The position numbers were made by a program, and so were the translations under genes. The notes below the pieces were generated by a model that was not told the DNA's origin, did no database searches, and saw nothing but the letters and a program-made list of their open reading frames with translations. Shown piece by piece: positions 48,862 through 59,920 of a stretch of DNA of 64,000 nt. The stretch is from Vanrija pseudolonga. Lineage: Eukaryota; Basidiomycota; Tremellomycetes; Trichosporonales; Trichosporonaceae. Position 1 is the first letter of the stretch. The number at the start of each line of letters is the position of its first letter. Location: contig NC_085854.1 of the NCBI RefSeq assembly GCF_020906515.1, forward strand, positions 992,001 through 1,056,000, in the 5' to 3' direction.

Positions 48862-50215
48862 CTAAGCTCCCTCCTCAGCCTCAGGCGCGGCAGGCGCATC
48901 CACCGCCGGCGCGGCCTCGGGCTCGACAGCCGCCGGTGTAGGGACCTTGGGCTCGGCCTCGGCGGACGGCGCCTCGGCGTCCGCGGGGGCGGGCACAGTC
49001 TCGGCAGCGACGGCCGCGGGCTCCTCCTTGGTCTCCTCGGCCGCATCCTTGGGCTCCTCGGTGGCCTCCGGCACAGCCTCCGCCTCCGCCGCCGGCGCGG
49101 CCTCCTCCTTCGGCGCTTCTGTCACCTCGGGCGCGGCAACCACTTCGGGGGCAGGGGCGGACTCCTCGACGACAGCGGCTGGAGCACTGGCGGGCTCCTC
49201 GACCACAGGGGCGGGGGCCTCAGCGGGCTCCTCGACGACGGGGGCGGGCACATCGGCAGGCTTCTCGGGCGAGGGCTCGGCAGCTGGTGTGGGCTCCTCA
49301 ATGACGGGGGCAGCGACCTCGGCGGCCTTCTCAGGCGACGGCTCGGCAGCCGGCGTGGGCTCGGCAGCGGGCGCTGGCTCTTCGACGACGGGCTTCTCCT
49401 CCGGCTCGGCAGGAGCAGCGGGCTCCTCGGCTGGTGTCGGGTCGACGGCGATGGGCTCGGCGACCGACTCGACGACTGGCTCCGCGACTGGCTCCTCGGC
49501 CGGCTCGGCGACCTTCTCAACCACCTCCTCGACGACCTCGTCGACCACCATGGGCTCGGACGCGTCGACCACCACCTCCTCGGCGACAACCTCGTCGACG
49601 ACGACATTCTCGGCGACAGGCGCAGGCGTCGCCGCATCGGCCTTGGGCTCGACCGGCGTGTCGGGCTTGATGTCGGGCGTGGGCACGTCGAGCACGGGCG
49701 TGTCGGCTGCGGGGGTCGCCAGCGCCGCGGGCGAGTCTAGCGTCGGCGTCTCGACTGCAAACAGGCGCGCGGCGGCGGGGGCGGGCGTCGCCGTCGCTGT
49801 CGGCGGCTCGGTCTCGTCCTCGTCCTTGTCGTCGTCCTCCTCTCCCTCTTCTCCCTCCTCGACGTCGTCGCCCTCCTCCTCGTCCTCTTCTCCGAAGGGA
49901 GTCGACACGGTCTAGCGTCAGCGCAGTTCGGGGTGAGGGAGCGTACCTCGTCAAGCTTGATCCACTTGCACACCTTAAACGTGCTCCCTTCTGGCAAACC
50001 GGCAGGCGCGACCCATCCCTTGCGCCATCGCTTGACACTGTGCGCGAGTTAGTGAGGAGCGAGTGAGGAGGGGAGATGCGACGGGACGCACGGAGCAAGC
50101 AGCTGGCGCTGGTACGCCTCGGATGCAGTGTTGGTCGTGAACCGGCCTTGGATTCGTCGCACGCCTGTGCTGTCAGCATGCAAGTGAGAGGATGGATGGA
50201 CGCACCGTGTGACAT
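48862..50215 (-). CDS. Protein with BCL7-like N-terminus and long acidic Pro/Ala/Glu tail
   Basis: Exons 50206-50215, 50092-50164, 49947-50037 and 48862-49911 give 407 aa. The first 58 residues, split over three small exons, read IQGRFTTNTASEAYQRQLLA and then PVKRWRKGWVAPAGLPEGST, FKVCKWIKLDET. The pattern KRW-x-KxWV followed by FKVCKWIKL resembles the conserved BCL7 head (VRKWEKKWV...LRIYKWVPV), which in animals is a SWI/SNF (BAF) subunit. The remaining 350 residues are almost only Glu, Pro, Ala, Val, Asp and Thr. They include two near-identical blocks around EEPTPAAEPSPEK and many EEPA units, so they are disordered. The BCL7 link rests on a short motif and is tentative. A nuclear chromatin role is inference. 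Confidence 0.75.
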
Positions 50216-51277
50216 TGTTGGTGGATGGATGGAGCAGAGACAAGTGTCAACATTCAGTTCCCGTTGATTGTTCCTACGCGTGGTGGGTGGTGGCTGTGGC
50301 CGGCGCTGCGGAGACGAGCGGCACCCAACCTCCACCGTGGTGTTTTCCCAATGTCTTGGCCCTTGGCCGCGAAAGGATGCATCCCGCATAGCGGAGCCTT
50401 GTGTACACGGTCCACCAGCATCACCGCCATGATCCATGCATTGCTGTCCAGCAGCCGCGCCGAGCTCTTGGACGAGCCTGCAGCTGTTTGCTCGTGTGGC
50501 CTCTCCCCCCTGCCTCTCACTCGCTCGATGTGGCAGTGGCAGCTGAGAGTGGCTCTTTCACCTGTACGCCCCTGCTCATGATCACCCGCGCGTCGCTTCC
50601 GTTTCAAACGACACTTTGATTGCATACACTTTGCATGCATCTCGGCGTCGGAACAGGCCCTCTGCCCCAACTGCGGCGTATTGCAAATGCCGTGTCATTG
50701 TCCTCGTCGCCGTGATTAGGCTCGCCTGCTTTTGGCAATTGGCGACGACGGGGCTGAGCGGACCCTTTTCGTCCGACTCTGCCTGCTGCTGCCCATTCCT
50801 CGCATCTTCCCCCCCGCCGTCGTCGTTGCAGTGCCACCACTCTGCTGCTGCACTCTCACTGTACGCTGCCACCCACCCACCCACCTACCCAGCCAAGCCC
50901 GGCCCAGCCCAGCCAGCCGCCGCCTCCTCGCCCACCACCACCATCCACCTCCCACCTCACCCAAAGATCCGTCAGCAACCCACTTGCATTCACTTTGCAT
51001 TTTCCACAATCACCCTCTCACATCCCATCCACACTCCTCGACAACCTCTGGCAACTCGTCGACAACCACCCGCCCACTGCCAGACACAGCCACGCATCCT
51101 CCGCGCTCCCGCTTAGCGCCGTCGTTGGCCCAAAAGCCCAGCTACTCTGCGATCCCGGTTCGTCGACTGTAGCTCGCCTCTCGACGACACACAGTCTTCC
51201 TCGTCTTCCTCCAACCACCACCAGTTGCATCCCACTCCACCCAAAAGCATCTCGGGCCCCCCTCGCCACCCGCCATC
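50216..51277. promoter_or_regulatory. Divergent promoter region between the BCL7-like gene and the 51278 gene
   Basis: About 1.06 kb with no supported gene. The final 400 bp before 51278 are rich in CCAC, CAAC and CCTC on the plus strand, as in long 5' leaders elsewhere in the window. Confidence 0.5.
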
Positions 51278-52894
51278 ATGTCCGAGCCATCCTCCGCCCG
51301 CCACTCACCTAGCAAGGACAAGAGCCCATCCGCTGCCGCTCCGGCCACTGCCGAGCCAGTGATCGACCCAGAGCTCGCCGACCTCCCCCCTCCCCCGCAC
51401 CACTCGAATGGCGCGGCCTCGTCGTCGGCCAATGCCGCCACTATCAATCGCGACACGCCCTACCCCCCTCGGCAGCCTGGCGACCCAATGGGCATCACCG
51501 AGTCTATCGCCAGCGCACCCAACCCCCACACTGCCGAGTTCTCACCACTGCCCTTCACTCAAGACAGCAGCATTGATGTCACTGCGCTCGATGACGCCGC
51601 GGACAATGCTCCCGGCTCACCCAATGCTCGTCTTCTCCGCGCCATTGCCCCTCCCAATGCTGCCCAGCCCAACCCAAACTGGCCACCTGTGAGTGTTAAT
51701 AGTCGTCCACGAATCGCCTGTTGTCACAAGACAACATGGCAGGTGGCACTGCCGCTTGTAACACAGCTGACAGCCACGTGCAGCCCCCTCCAAACGCTAG
51801 TGTCAACCTCTTCATTGGTAAGTGTTACTCTCGGTGCAACCTGCGACATAAGCGCAAAGACAAACATGGCTGTCGGTGTGACACCGATACATCTTCCTCC
51901 ATCGTCATACAAGAGCCCGTGCTAACGTTCCAGGCCGTGCACTGCTGTCCAACGGCAACGACAACTGGCCTTTGGTATGTCGATTTCGTGTCCTCACCGC
52001 AAGTACCTAGCTAACCCCGCATAGAAACCCAATGACATTGTCAACTGGATTAGGAAACACTACCCCGACGAGTGGGACGGAGATGAGGGACGCTGCTCGG
52101 CACACCGTGTCCGCACCTACTTGGCACGCAAGGGTGCCGACATGTACTACGAGAAGCTCAACCAGGGCTGCATCGCCGGATGGCGTATCCGGCAAAACCA
52201 CCTCTGGCGATTCGAGGGCGGCGGTTTCCAAGGTCGCGGCATGAAGCAAGAGGAAGCCATCGCCGCGCAGCAAAAGGAGAACGAGTTGATGGCAACAGCA
52301 GCACACAAGGCCGCCGCTGCTGCTGCACTCGCCCAAGGCCACCCTAATGTCAAGGTGTCCATGTCGGCTACTGGCCTCGACGGCCCTCCCAACAAGCGCC
52401 TCCGCAAGACGAACGGCCAGGCAAGGAGGAAGAGCGAGAAGAAGAAGCTCGACGAGGACGAGTACGGCTACTCGGCCGCCTATGCCCAGCAGTACGCGCA
52501 CCTGCCCACCGAGGGATCAGGAGCCGACGCCGGCTTTGACGCCTCGCTGGACGCCTCAACCTCGGCCGCCGCCGCTGCAGCTGCTGCCGCTGCTGCCGCC
52601 GTCGCGTCGGTCGAGGAGCAGGCCGCATCGATCGCCGCTGCCGAGGTCGCTCCTGTCCCCGAGGCCGTCGCCGAGGAAGCAGCACCAGCAGACCCCAGCC
52701 TCGACGACGCGAGCCTGGTGCAGCAGGCCATGGCTGCCGCCAACGCCGCTGCTGGCCAGATCGACGAGCTCGACATGGGACTGGATATCCCCGTCGAGAT
52801 GCAGATGCACACCGACACGCACGACCACGACGCCAACGACGGTTACCACCAGTACGGCCAGGTGTTTGGCGGATCGTACCAACAGGGCCAGTAA
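51278..52894 (+). CDS. Unrecognised nuclear-looking protein with one conserved-looking core
   Basis: Exons 51278-51688, 51784-51817, 51934-51974 and 52025-52894 give 451 aa; introns are 95, 116 and 50 nt. A disordered N-terminus with many SP sites leads to a folded-looking core at about 138-235: NASVNLFIGRALLSNGNDNW, KPNDIVNWIRKHYPDEW, GRCSAHRVRTYLARKGADMY, GCIAGWRIRQNHLWRFEGG. The core is rich in Trp, Arg and helices and spans three exon junctions, as conserved cores often do. It looks like a small winged-helix or other DNA-binding fold, but I do not recognise the family. A basic stretch RRKSEKKK (candidate nuclear signal), an alanine run of 11, and a His/Asp-rich tail follow. Confidence 0.85.
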
Positions 52895-53256
52895 AGCTAG
52901 CACAGTAGGACAGTTGAGGGAGTGTCGTGTTTGGGGACTGGCCACCAGCATTAGAGTGCAGTCATACGTGTCGAGTGTTAGAGTAGTCTCAGAGCCTGTA
53001 GATAGCCAAACCATGTCATTATCAAGTCGACTGGCATGCATATTCCAATAACTCAACCGGCGGCCTGTACAGCGGTGTCTCCACCGCACTGAAGCTCACT
53101 GCACTCGAGCACTCCATACATTCCGGAATAAAGAAACGACTAAGCAATGCTAGACACCGTACGAGTACCCTCCTGCACTTCGGACACCCGCCCCTTCTCA
53201 CATGCAATATCAGGTTACCAGGCTCTTCTTCTCAGGTCACTCTCCTTCCACACTCC
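52895..53256. other. Intergenic between the convergent 51278 gene and BEM1
   Basis: About 360 bp of 3' flanks. Nothing else is seen. Confidence 0.5.
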
Positions 53257-55906
53257 TTACTGCTCGGCATAGAGCACCATCTTCTGATCTTCGGTGTTGA
53301 TCCACTCGGACAACTCGCGGTCGTCGCGGATCGGTCGCTGTGGGGCGTTCTGTGCCTGCGACGCTGGGCCGCTTCCGCCAATGCGGTACTGCAGCACATT
53401 GATCTCGGGCCCAAGGCGCGCGCGGACCTTGTCTAGGAGGTCGGCAAACCCGACTGTTGGGTGAACGCGGAGAGCAATGAGATCGTCCGTCTTTCTGTCG
53501 TAGATCTTGATCTTGACAAACGAGGTGGACGGCTTGCCTGGAGGACGAGGAGCTGCCGCCGGCGCTGGCGCCGCGACCACCGATGCAGGCAACTGGGGTG
53601 GCGGAGGAGCAACAACCGGGGCAGCGATGGGCTGGGGAGGGATGTGGGCGGTGGCCGCGCCGAACGAGTTGCTGCCTGCCGTGTGTGATCCTGACGTGCT
53701 TGCCCAGCCTCCGTTTTGGTGATTGGAACTCGACTGCTGCTGGTTCGCAAGGACAGTCGCATTTGTGGACGCTGTCGTCGTGCTCGCATTGCGCGCGTGG
53801 TTGGAGCCCGTACCAGGCGCGTTTCCGAGACCGGGGAGGTACTCGTCTTGCAGAGGCGAGTTGTTTCTGACCCCCTGTGTCCATGGCTGTAGCGGTGCTG
53901 TTGGGTCATGCTGGTTGGCAACGTTCAAGTCGGAGCCTTGGCGCGCGCCGAACGGCAGGTGGTGGATAGCGGCAGCCGACGTTGACGACGATGGAGGGCC
54001 GCTCTCGAACGAAAGGTCGCCCAGTCTCTCCTGGAGCTCCTCGACGGCATCTGCTCTTGGGCTTTCCTCGCAGTAGTCTCCGTACTTGGCCGCGAAGAAG
54101 GTGCGGATGAGCTCGTGCCGCAGAATGTACCCGGCGCCATGGCCTCTCAAATCGAGCAGTGCGCGGACATAGGAGTCAAGCTCGTCGCGTCGGTACTCTG
54201 TCAGCTCGTCGTCAATGGGCTCGTCCACAGGGCCGGGCATGTAGGGTAAGATGCGCGGAGGCGGCGTCCGATCCTCCTCGCCTGGCAGCTGGCGACCGGC
54301 CTCTGTGGGGAACGTGTCGAGAAGCGTGATCTGGAAGTCGTAGAAGTCCTCGTACGTGCGGTAAAGAATGAGGGTGTAAGCCGTCTGCGTCTGGTCGTCC
54401 GGCACAAAGGTGCAGTGGAGACGGAACCAGTAATTACCCGACTCGTTGTGGAACGATGGGACACCAAGCTGAACGAGTTCACCCGCAGGGAGCATCTGAT
54501 CTTGTTCTGGCCGGTAGCCCGTCCGCGCCGTGTGGTTGGAGATGGGTGGTGATGGTTGCCTGCGCGTCGCACTCGAGGGCGAGCCGGACCGAGCGTTGGA
54601 CTGGTGGGAGGCTTCCGACGTCTGCGAATCGCCTTGAGCGAGGGCGGCTGCCTGGGCTGCAGCCGCGTACGGCGAGTTGGTAACATGCTGGTCTGGTGCA
54701 AGGTCCAATCTTCCTAGAGGGATTGCGGCGGCCTTGTACTCTGCTGTCGCCTTCTTCCACTCTTCAACCTGAGGAATGGTGGAAGGGAACACCTCGATGG
54801 GCTTGCCAGAGATGGGGTCGCGGATCTCGACGAATGCGACGGGGATGAGGCCTGGTCCGCCGAGTCTGCCTATGGGCTTGGCAACAAACCTGGGTACAGC
54901 AGTCAGACAAGGGGAAAGGTGGACGGAGAACAAGGGGGGCAACATACCACTCGTGATTGCTCTGCGCAATGACCACGATGGGTTCGCCAGCCTTGGCTTC
55001 GAGTTCGTCGGGGCGTTCTGCATGGAAGTCGTATTGAACAATGGCGTACAAGCTTTGAAGTGTCAGTTTCTTGGGGGACTTGGCCATGGCGCATGGAGAG
55101 TGTATGGATGGCGTCCAGGGGGATGTGAAGAGAGAAGTATGCGCGTAAAACTCACGGCTGCGTCTTCTTCTTTGTTGGCGAGTTTAAACCCATGGTCGGA
55201 GAACCCGGGCCTGCGTTTTGCGCAAACGGGGCTTGCGACTGCTGCTGCTGCTGCTGGCCGCCTGCCGAGCGAGACAATGACCTGGCACTGGCGCATTGTT
55301 AGTTTTGGGACCCTGCTCGACGCCATCGAGGTCTGTGCTCACTGATCCGATAAGGTGGCAACTGGAGACGTCGGTGAAGTCGAGCCGCCTCCTCCTCCCT
55401 CTCCACTTTGCGAGCCGCCGGCGCCAGGAGCATTCTGGCGACCTCCCTTGGCAAACTCTTCAAAGTCGCTCTTGGGCACTAAACCTCTTGAACCCGTAAT
55501 GGGATCTTCGTTGAAGAAACGATTGTCAGCACGCGATGCACGCGGCAACAACGGCGACGTCACGGGACTCACTTAAGGCTTCATACCATCCTTCGCGCTC
55601 GCCCGTCACATACCAAAAGTCGCCCTTCTGGTAGCTCAGCTCCTGTGGGTTTGTGCTCCTGTGCGAGTTGAGGGCCTTGATGACCTTTTGGGGCGGTGCG
55701 ACCTTTTCGGTAGGTCGAGCAATGGGGTTGATGAAGGCGCCCGACCCTCCAACGGGGTCGTCGGCGGCAATGTGGTTGTTGTTGGGATAGCCGGACCAAC
55801 CGCCTTGGCTGCCTTGTGGAGCGTGCTGAGCGCTCGGACCGGCGGTGCCATGGCCGTGGCCGTGATGATGGTGGCCGTTATTGAGTGAGCGGCGGAGTGA
55901 CTTCAT
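53257..55906 (-). CDS. BEM1: BEM1-type polarity scaffold (SH3-SH3-PX-PB1)
   Basis: Five exons, 55573-55906, 55343-55505, 55156-55281, 54948-55052 and 53257-54889, give 786 aa. The domain order is that of Bem1/Scd2. SH3-1 (about 70-130) reads PQKVIKALNSHR...KGDFWYVTGEREGWYEAL. SH3-2 (about 205-270) reads LYAIVQYDFHAERPDELEAK, with [20 protein letters not shown]. A PX domain (about 375-500) has LILYRTYEDFYDFQITLLD and LPYMPGPVDE. A C-terminal PB1 (about 690-786) starts SFVKIKIYDRKTDDLIALRV. Bem1 brings Cdc42, its exchange factor Cdc24 and PAK kinases together at sites of polarised growth; the PX domain binds phosphoinositides and the PB1 binds Cdc24. A Gln-rich run sits between the SH3 domains. 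The 5' neighbour across a 4-kb spacer is the Nif1/Dsf2-like gene. Confidence 0.96.
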
Positions 55907-58900
55907 GCCCCCGGCTCGGTTTTACGCGTTGGTTGAAAGAGTCTGGCGCGGCGGGTCTAGAGTAAAAGTGAGACGGGGTTGTTGTGTGTGTGACGCGCGC
56001 AGAGTTTGAGCCTGGCGCGACAGACGATTCCAACAGAACGTTGCAGGAGACGTAAATGGGTTGGCGCACGCGCAGCTGGGCGCGTGGGGGTGGCTGGGTG
56101 GGTGGATGGTGCTGTGCGCGCGGGCAAGAGAAGGATGGAAGGGTGGACAAGGGTTGTGCGAGGTGGTGTGTCCCTATGAGATCACACGGCGCGCGGCGGC
56201 GGCGTCGCGGGCGGCTGGCTGGCTGGCTGGCTGGCGGCGGAGGCGGGCGCGGACGGGGGGTTGGAGTGCAGGGCGTGTGGATGGATGCAAGTGTAGTGGA
56301 ATGAGGAGCAAGCACGCGCAGCGTGAGTGGGGTCGTAGTGTCGTCAAGCCGTGTGTGGATGGTGTAGATGGTGGTGTCGTGAGTCGTCGAGGAGGAGGAG
56401 GGAGGAGGGAGGGAGGTGGATGCAAATCAAAAGGGATTAGGACGGCTGCAGTGTTGTGTGCGTGCCGCGTGCCGTCAGTTGTGGTTGTGGGCCGGCCGTG
56501 TGACTGGGTGTGACTTGCTCTACTTTGCGGCAGTGGTCACAAAAGTCGTCAGCGCTCGTGCACGACGACCACGACAAAGGGTTCATCCAACCGCCGCAGC
56601 GCAGCGCAGCGGGTCGCACGGCGGCACCCAACCAAGGCAGCAAGGCGGCGGCGGCGGCGGCGGCGGGCGGAGGCTGCGCGGCGAGCCAGGCATTAGGGCC
56701 AAGGACAAATTTGACTCTGGCAGTGTGCGGGCCCTAAACAAAACACTGAGCAGCTGTCTGTCATGTTTGACTCTGCTCGTCCTCCTTGCTTGCTCCTTGC
56801 TCCTTGCTGCCGATGCTGCCGGTGCCCAGCTGGGCCTGGACCCAACCAACAACCCTCTCTCTCTCTCTCTTCCGCATGGTAATCATGTGGGTGCAGGGAG
56901 GCAGCTGGGTGCAGGCAGGCAGTGCAGCAGTCGCAGCTCGCAGCTCGTTGCAGCACCTCGTCAGCACCCGAACCAGTTGTAGCAGCGGCATCGGCCAAAA
57001 TCCCCGACTGCATACACCACAGTGACAAATACCTACCTACACACATACGCTGCACTGCCGTCAACACTGCCAGCTACGGCACAACCATATGCTTGATGGC
57101 GTGGCAGTCCCAGATATGTACGCCTCTTGTGTGGTACATACATATCTCTCAGCAACAACACCCACCACGTCCTTGGTCGTTAGAGTTTAACTGCAGAGTA
57201 TCCGTGCACCCAAACCCGTCCTGTATTGCAAGCCCACCGTCGCTGTTGCTGTCTACGTTGTTTACTGGTTCGGCGGTTGCGAAGTGGTGCAGTTTCTGGG
57301 CCTCTCGGCCAAACTCCTCTTCAGGCATGGTCTCCATGCCTCGCCTACGCTGCTGTGCGGGGCGGACCGGCAAGGCAACACGACACAAACAAGGGTAAAC
57401 AAACAGCTGCACCCACAAACCTGGTTACAAACCCCCCTCTGCAAGCTTACTGCATTTGGCTATCTGTAACATGGTGTCCTGAGATAGAAGGCGAAAGGGG
57501 GGGCCAGACTTCGAGTCCTTCTGCTGGTGGGCATCGAGGGCAGGTCGCAGCAGCAGCAAGGAGGAGGCAAGAGGAAAGAGAGAGGCAGAGGCAGAGGCAG
57601 GTGCTGCTTCGGCGACGGGGAGAGGCTACCTACTAGCACGAAGCGATATGATGAACGGTGACCGAAGGACGGTACGAAGCGGCGCACACCAGTGGGCCGT
57701 AGCGTTGCTCGTTGGCCTTGCCCTTGGCCTCACTGTTCCAGACTACCGTTCTTCCTTGACCCGTCGACCGCAGCTCTATTCCCGCGACGCCGACGCCCAC
57801 CATGATGGTGCCTTGTCTCTGCGCTATGCCATACCCCGAGCGACAGCGGCCGACAGTGGCTTGGACATGAGCTGCTGGTAACAGCAATGGGCAGCACACA
57901 TTTTGGGGGTTGTCTTGCGCCTCGTCGTCAGCGGCAGCGAGGGCCCCCTCGGAGGATTCACGGGGCGTCGCACGACGACCAACCCGCGCATAAGGTTGTA
58001 GGTCGAACCCAGTCCGAACCGTTGGCACCTGGTGTCTTTGTCGTCGCGTGATCTCGAGCGAGCGCAAGGCGACTCCCACGACAAGGTTTAGACCAGCCGG
58101 AGAGGAGAGAGCAGAGGCAGGTGCCGTCGTGCCCGGCAACCAAGGCCAGGTCGCTGAATCTCGCCCTCTCGTAATGGCCGGGCTTTTAACTCGGACAACA
58201 GGACAGAGGGGAGGCAGGTACAGAGGTCAACACAACAACACGTCGTGGGTCGTCGTCGGCCTTGTGCCAGCTTTGGCAAGTCGAGTCGTGTTTCAAATAC
58301 AAGTCCGTCAGGGTTGCGGCCTGCAGTTTCCAAAGATGGTGATTGTTGTTGTTGTCTGCGGCAGCGGCAGCGGCAGCGGAGGCAGCGGCAAGGCAAGGGT
58401 ATGATCGGGGTGTGAGGGTGTGCATCGAGCCCATTGTACAGCGACCATGACCAGCCAACCTGCACGAGCTGAAACGGGGTTCAAGGCGGGCCGCAAAGCT
58501 GGCTGGCGACTTGACAGTTGTACCAAAAGCAGCTAACGAGAGGGTCAAGTTGGCCGGCTCGGGGGAGGGGGGACAGATTTGCCACGGAAACAAGCATCAG
58601 TCACGGGGGGCGAGTGGTAGGTGTAGTGGAATCGGGGGTGCTAGTTGTGGCCGAGGATAGACAGGCCCGACGACGCCACGAGTCAGGACGCCGGCGCCGC
58701 GGCGCCAGGAGTCATCGAGTGTCCTGCAGCCAGCAGCCGCAGTCGCAAGCAGACGTGTCTGTCACCTGCTAGCTGTAGCCTGAGGCGATGATGAATGCAC
58801 AGAAAGGCAACGGCGAGTGGTGCAACAAGCTGGCGCTGGCGCCGGGAGGCGTACGCCATGGCAGAGCGCCTCCCCCAGGAGACAGGAGCAGCTGTGGCCG

Positions 58901-59920
58901 CAATAACAAAGGCCTCTGATCCGGGGGTCTGTCTGGGGTCTGGGTCGAGGCGTCGTCGTCGTCGTCCACGGTCCACGGACGTCGGCGGTCGGCATTCATG
59001 CAGAAGCTCAGAAGGACTACTGCAATCCACCACGAGGTGCACAGTGCAGTGGCATGCTCGGCCAAGCCAGGCCAAGGTGCACAGCACTGGAATCAAACCT
59101 GGCTTTAGGGTCGCATTCCATGGCCTCGTGCATTTTATTCCTTGTCACGCTCGCTGCTGCGCTGCTGCTGCATAACACAAACAAGACATACCGCATCTTG
59201 TGCTGCTTCAAACTTACACTTGTGCTCGCTCGACGCGTCGAACAACGAGCACGCACACATTACAACACCGCGCCCAGCCGGCCAGCCACACGCACCCGTG
59301 CTCGTCGATCCCCGGCTCACATCCCATCCCATAGGCGGCTGCGCGCGACCGGCTGCTGTTGCCGCCTCGCACTCGACTCCCCCTCACAGCATACACCGAG
59401 CGAGCGCTGGGAGCAGCAAGGCAGAAGAACACTGGCCGCGCGATCAACAGGCCCATCCAGCCGAAACTCAGGCACCTCGAGCCTTTGCCCGTGCTTTTGT
59501 CTCTGCTGTTGCAAGCATTGTCTCTGCTCGTACGCCACTTGCAAGGTTGCTTGCTACTTTTGCGCCAAGCCCGACCTACCTAAAATACGGTAAACGGTCA
59601 ACCCCCCCAGTCTGGCTGGCTGGCTGGCTGGTTAGAACTGGCGGCGAACGGCGGTGCACCAGCGCGACAAGCGACCATCAACCAGCGACCATCAACACTG
59701 CACCCACCCACAACATAACACACACACACACTCTATTCTCATTCCCCAGTCACACACCGAGCTCTCCTCCCCCACCCCGCACCCACCCACCCACCCCGTC
59801 ACATCTCGCGCGACCTCGACACATTACTACAACCCAACTACCTTCAACCTCTTGCAACAACACACAACACACACACACACCACGCCGCTGGTAGAGCCGA
59901 CCACGCTTACCCCCAGCACC
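55907..59920. promoter_or_regulatory. Four-kilobase divergent spacer between BEM1 and the Nif1/Dsf2-like gene
   Basis: No gene is supported. It contains TGGC microsatellites at 56212-56235 and 59612-59631 and a GGC-triplet run (about 56645-56670). The last 250 bp before 59921 are CA-, CCAC- and CACACA-rich and look like a leader. Short open frames occur but lack domains. Confidence 0.5.
56212..56235. repeat. TGGC tetranucleotide microsatellite (example of a recurrent type)
   Basis: GGCT units are repeated about six times. Shorter tracts of the same unit occur at about 5054-5074, 14046-14062, 34497-34515, 35319-35337, 37233-37270 and 59612-59631, all outside genes. Confidence 0.8.

Noticed and set aside
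48947-49915. 322-codon plus-strand frame rich in Ser, Ala, Gly and Thr
   Set aside because: It mirrors the repetitive tail of the BCL7-like gene on the other strand, which has a spliced conserved head; the plus frame has none.
57480-57560. tRNA-like ACTTCGAGTCC near 57510
   Set aside because: No matching A box, D stem or acceptor stem upstream.
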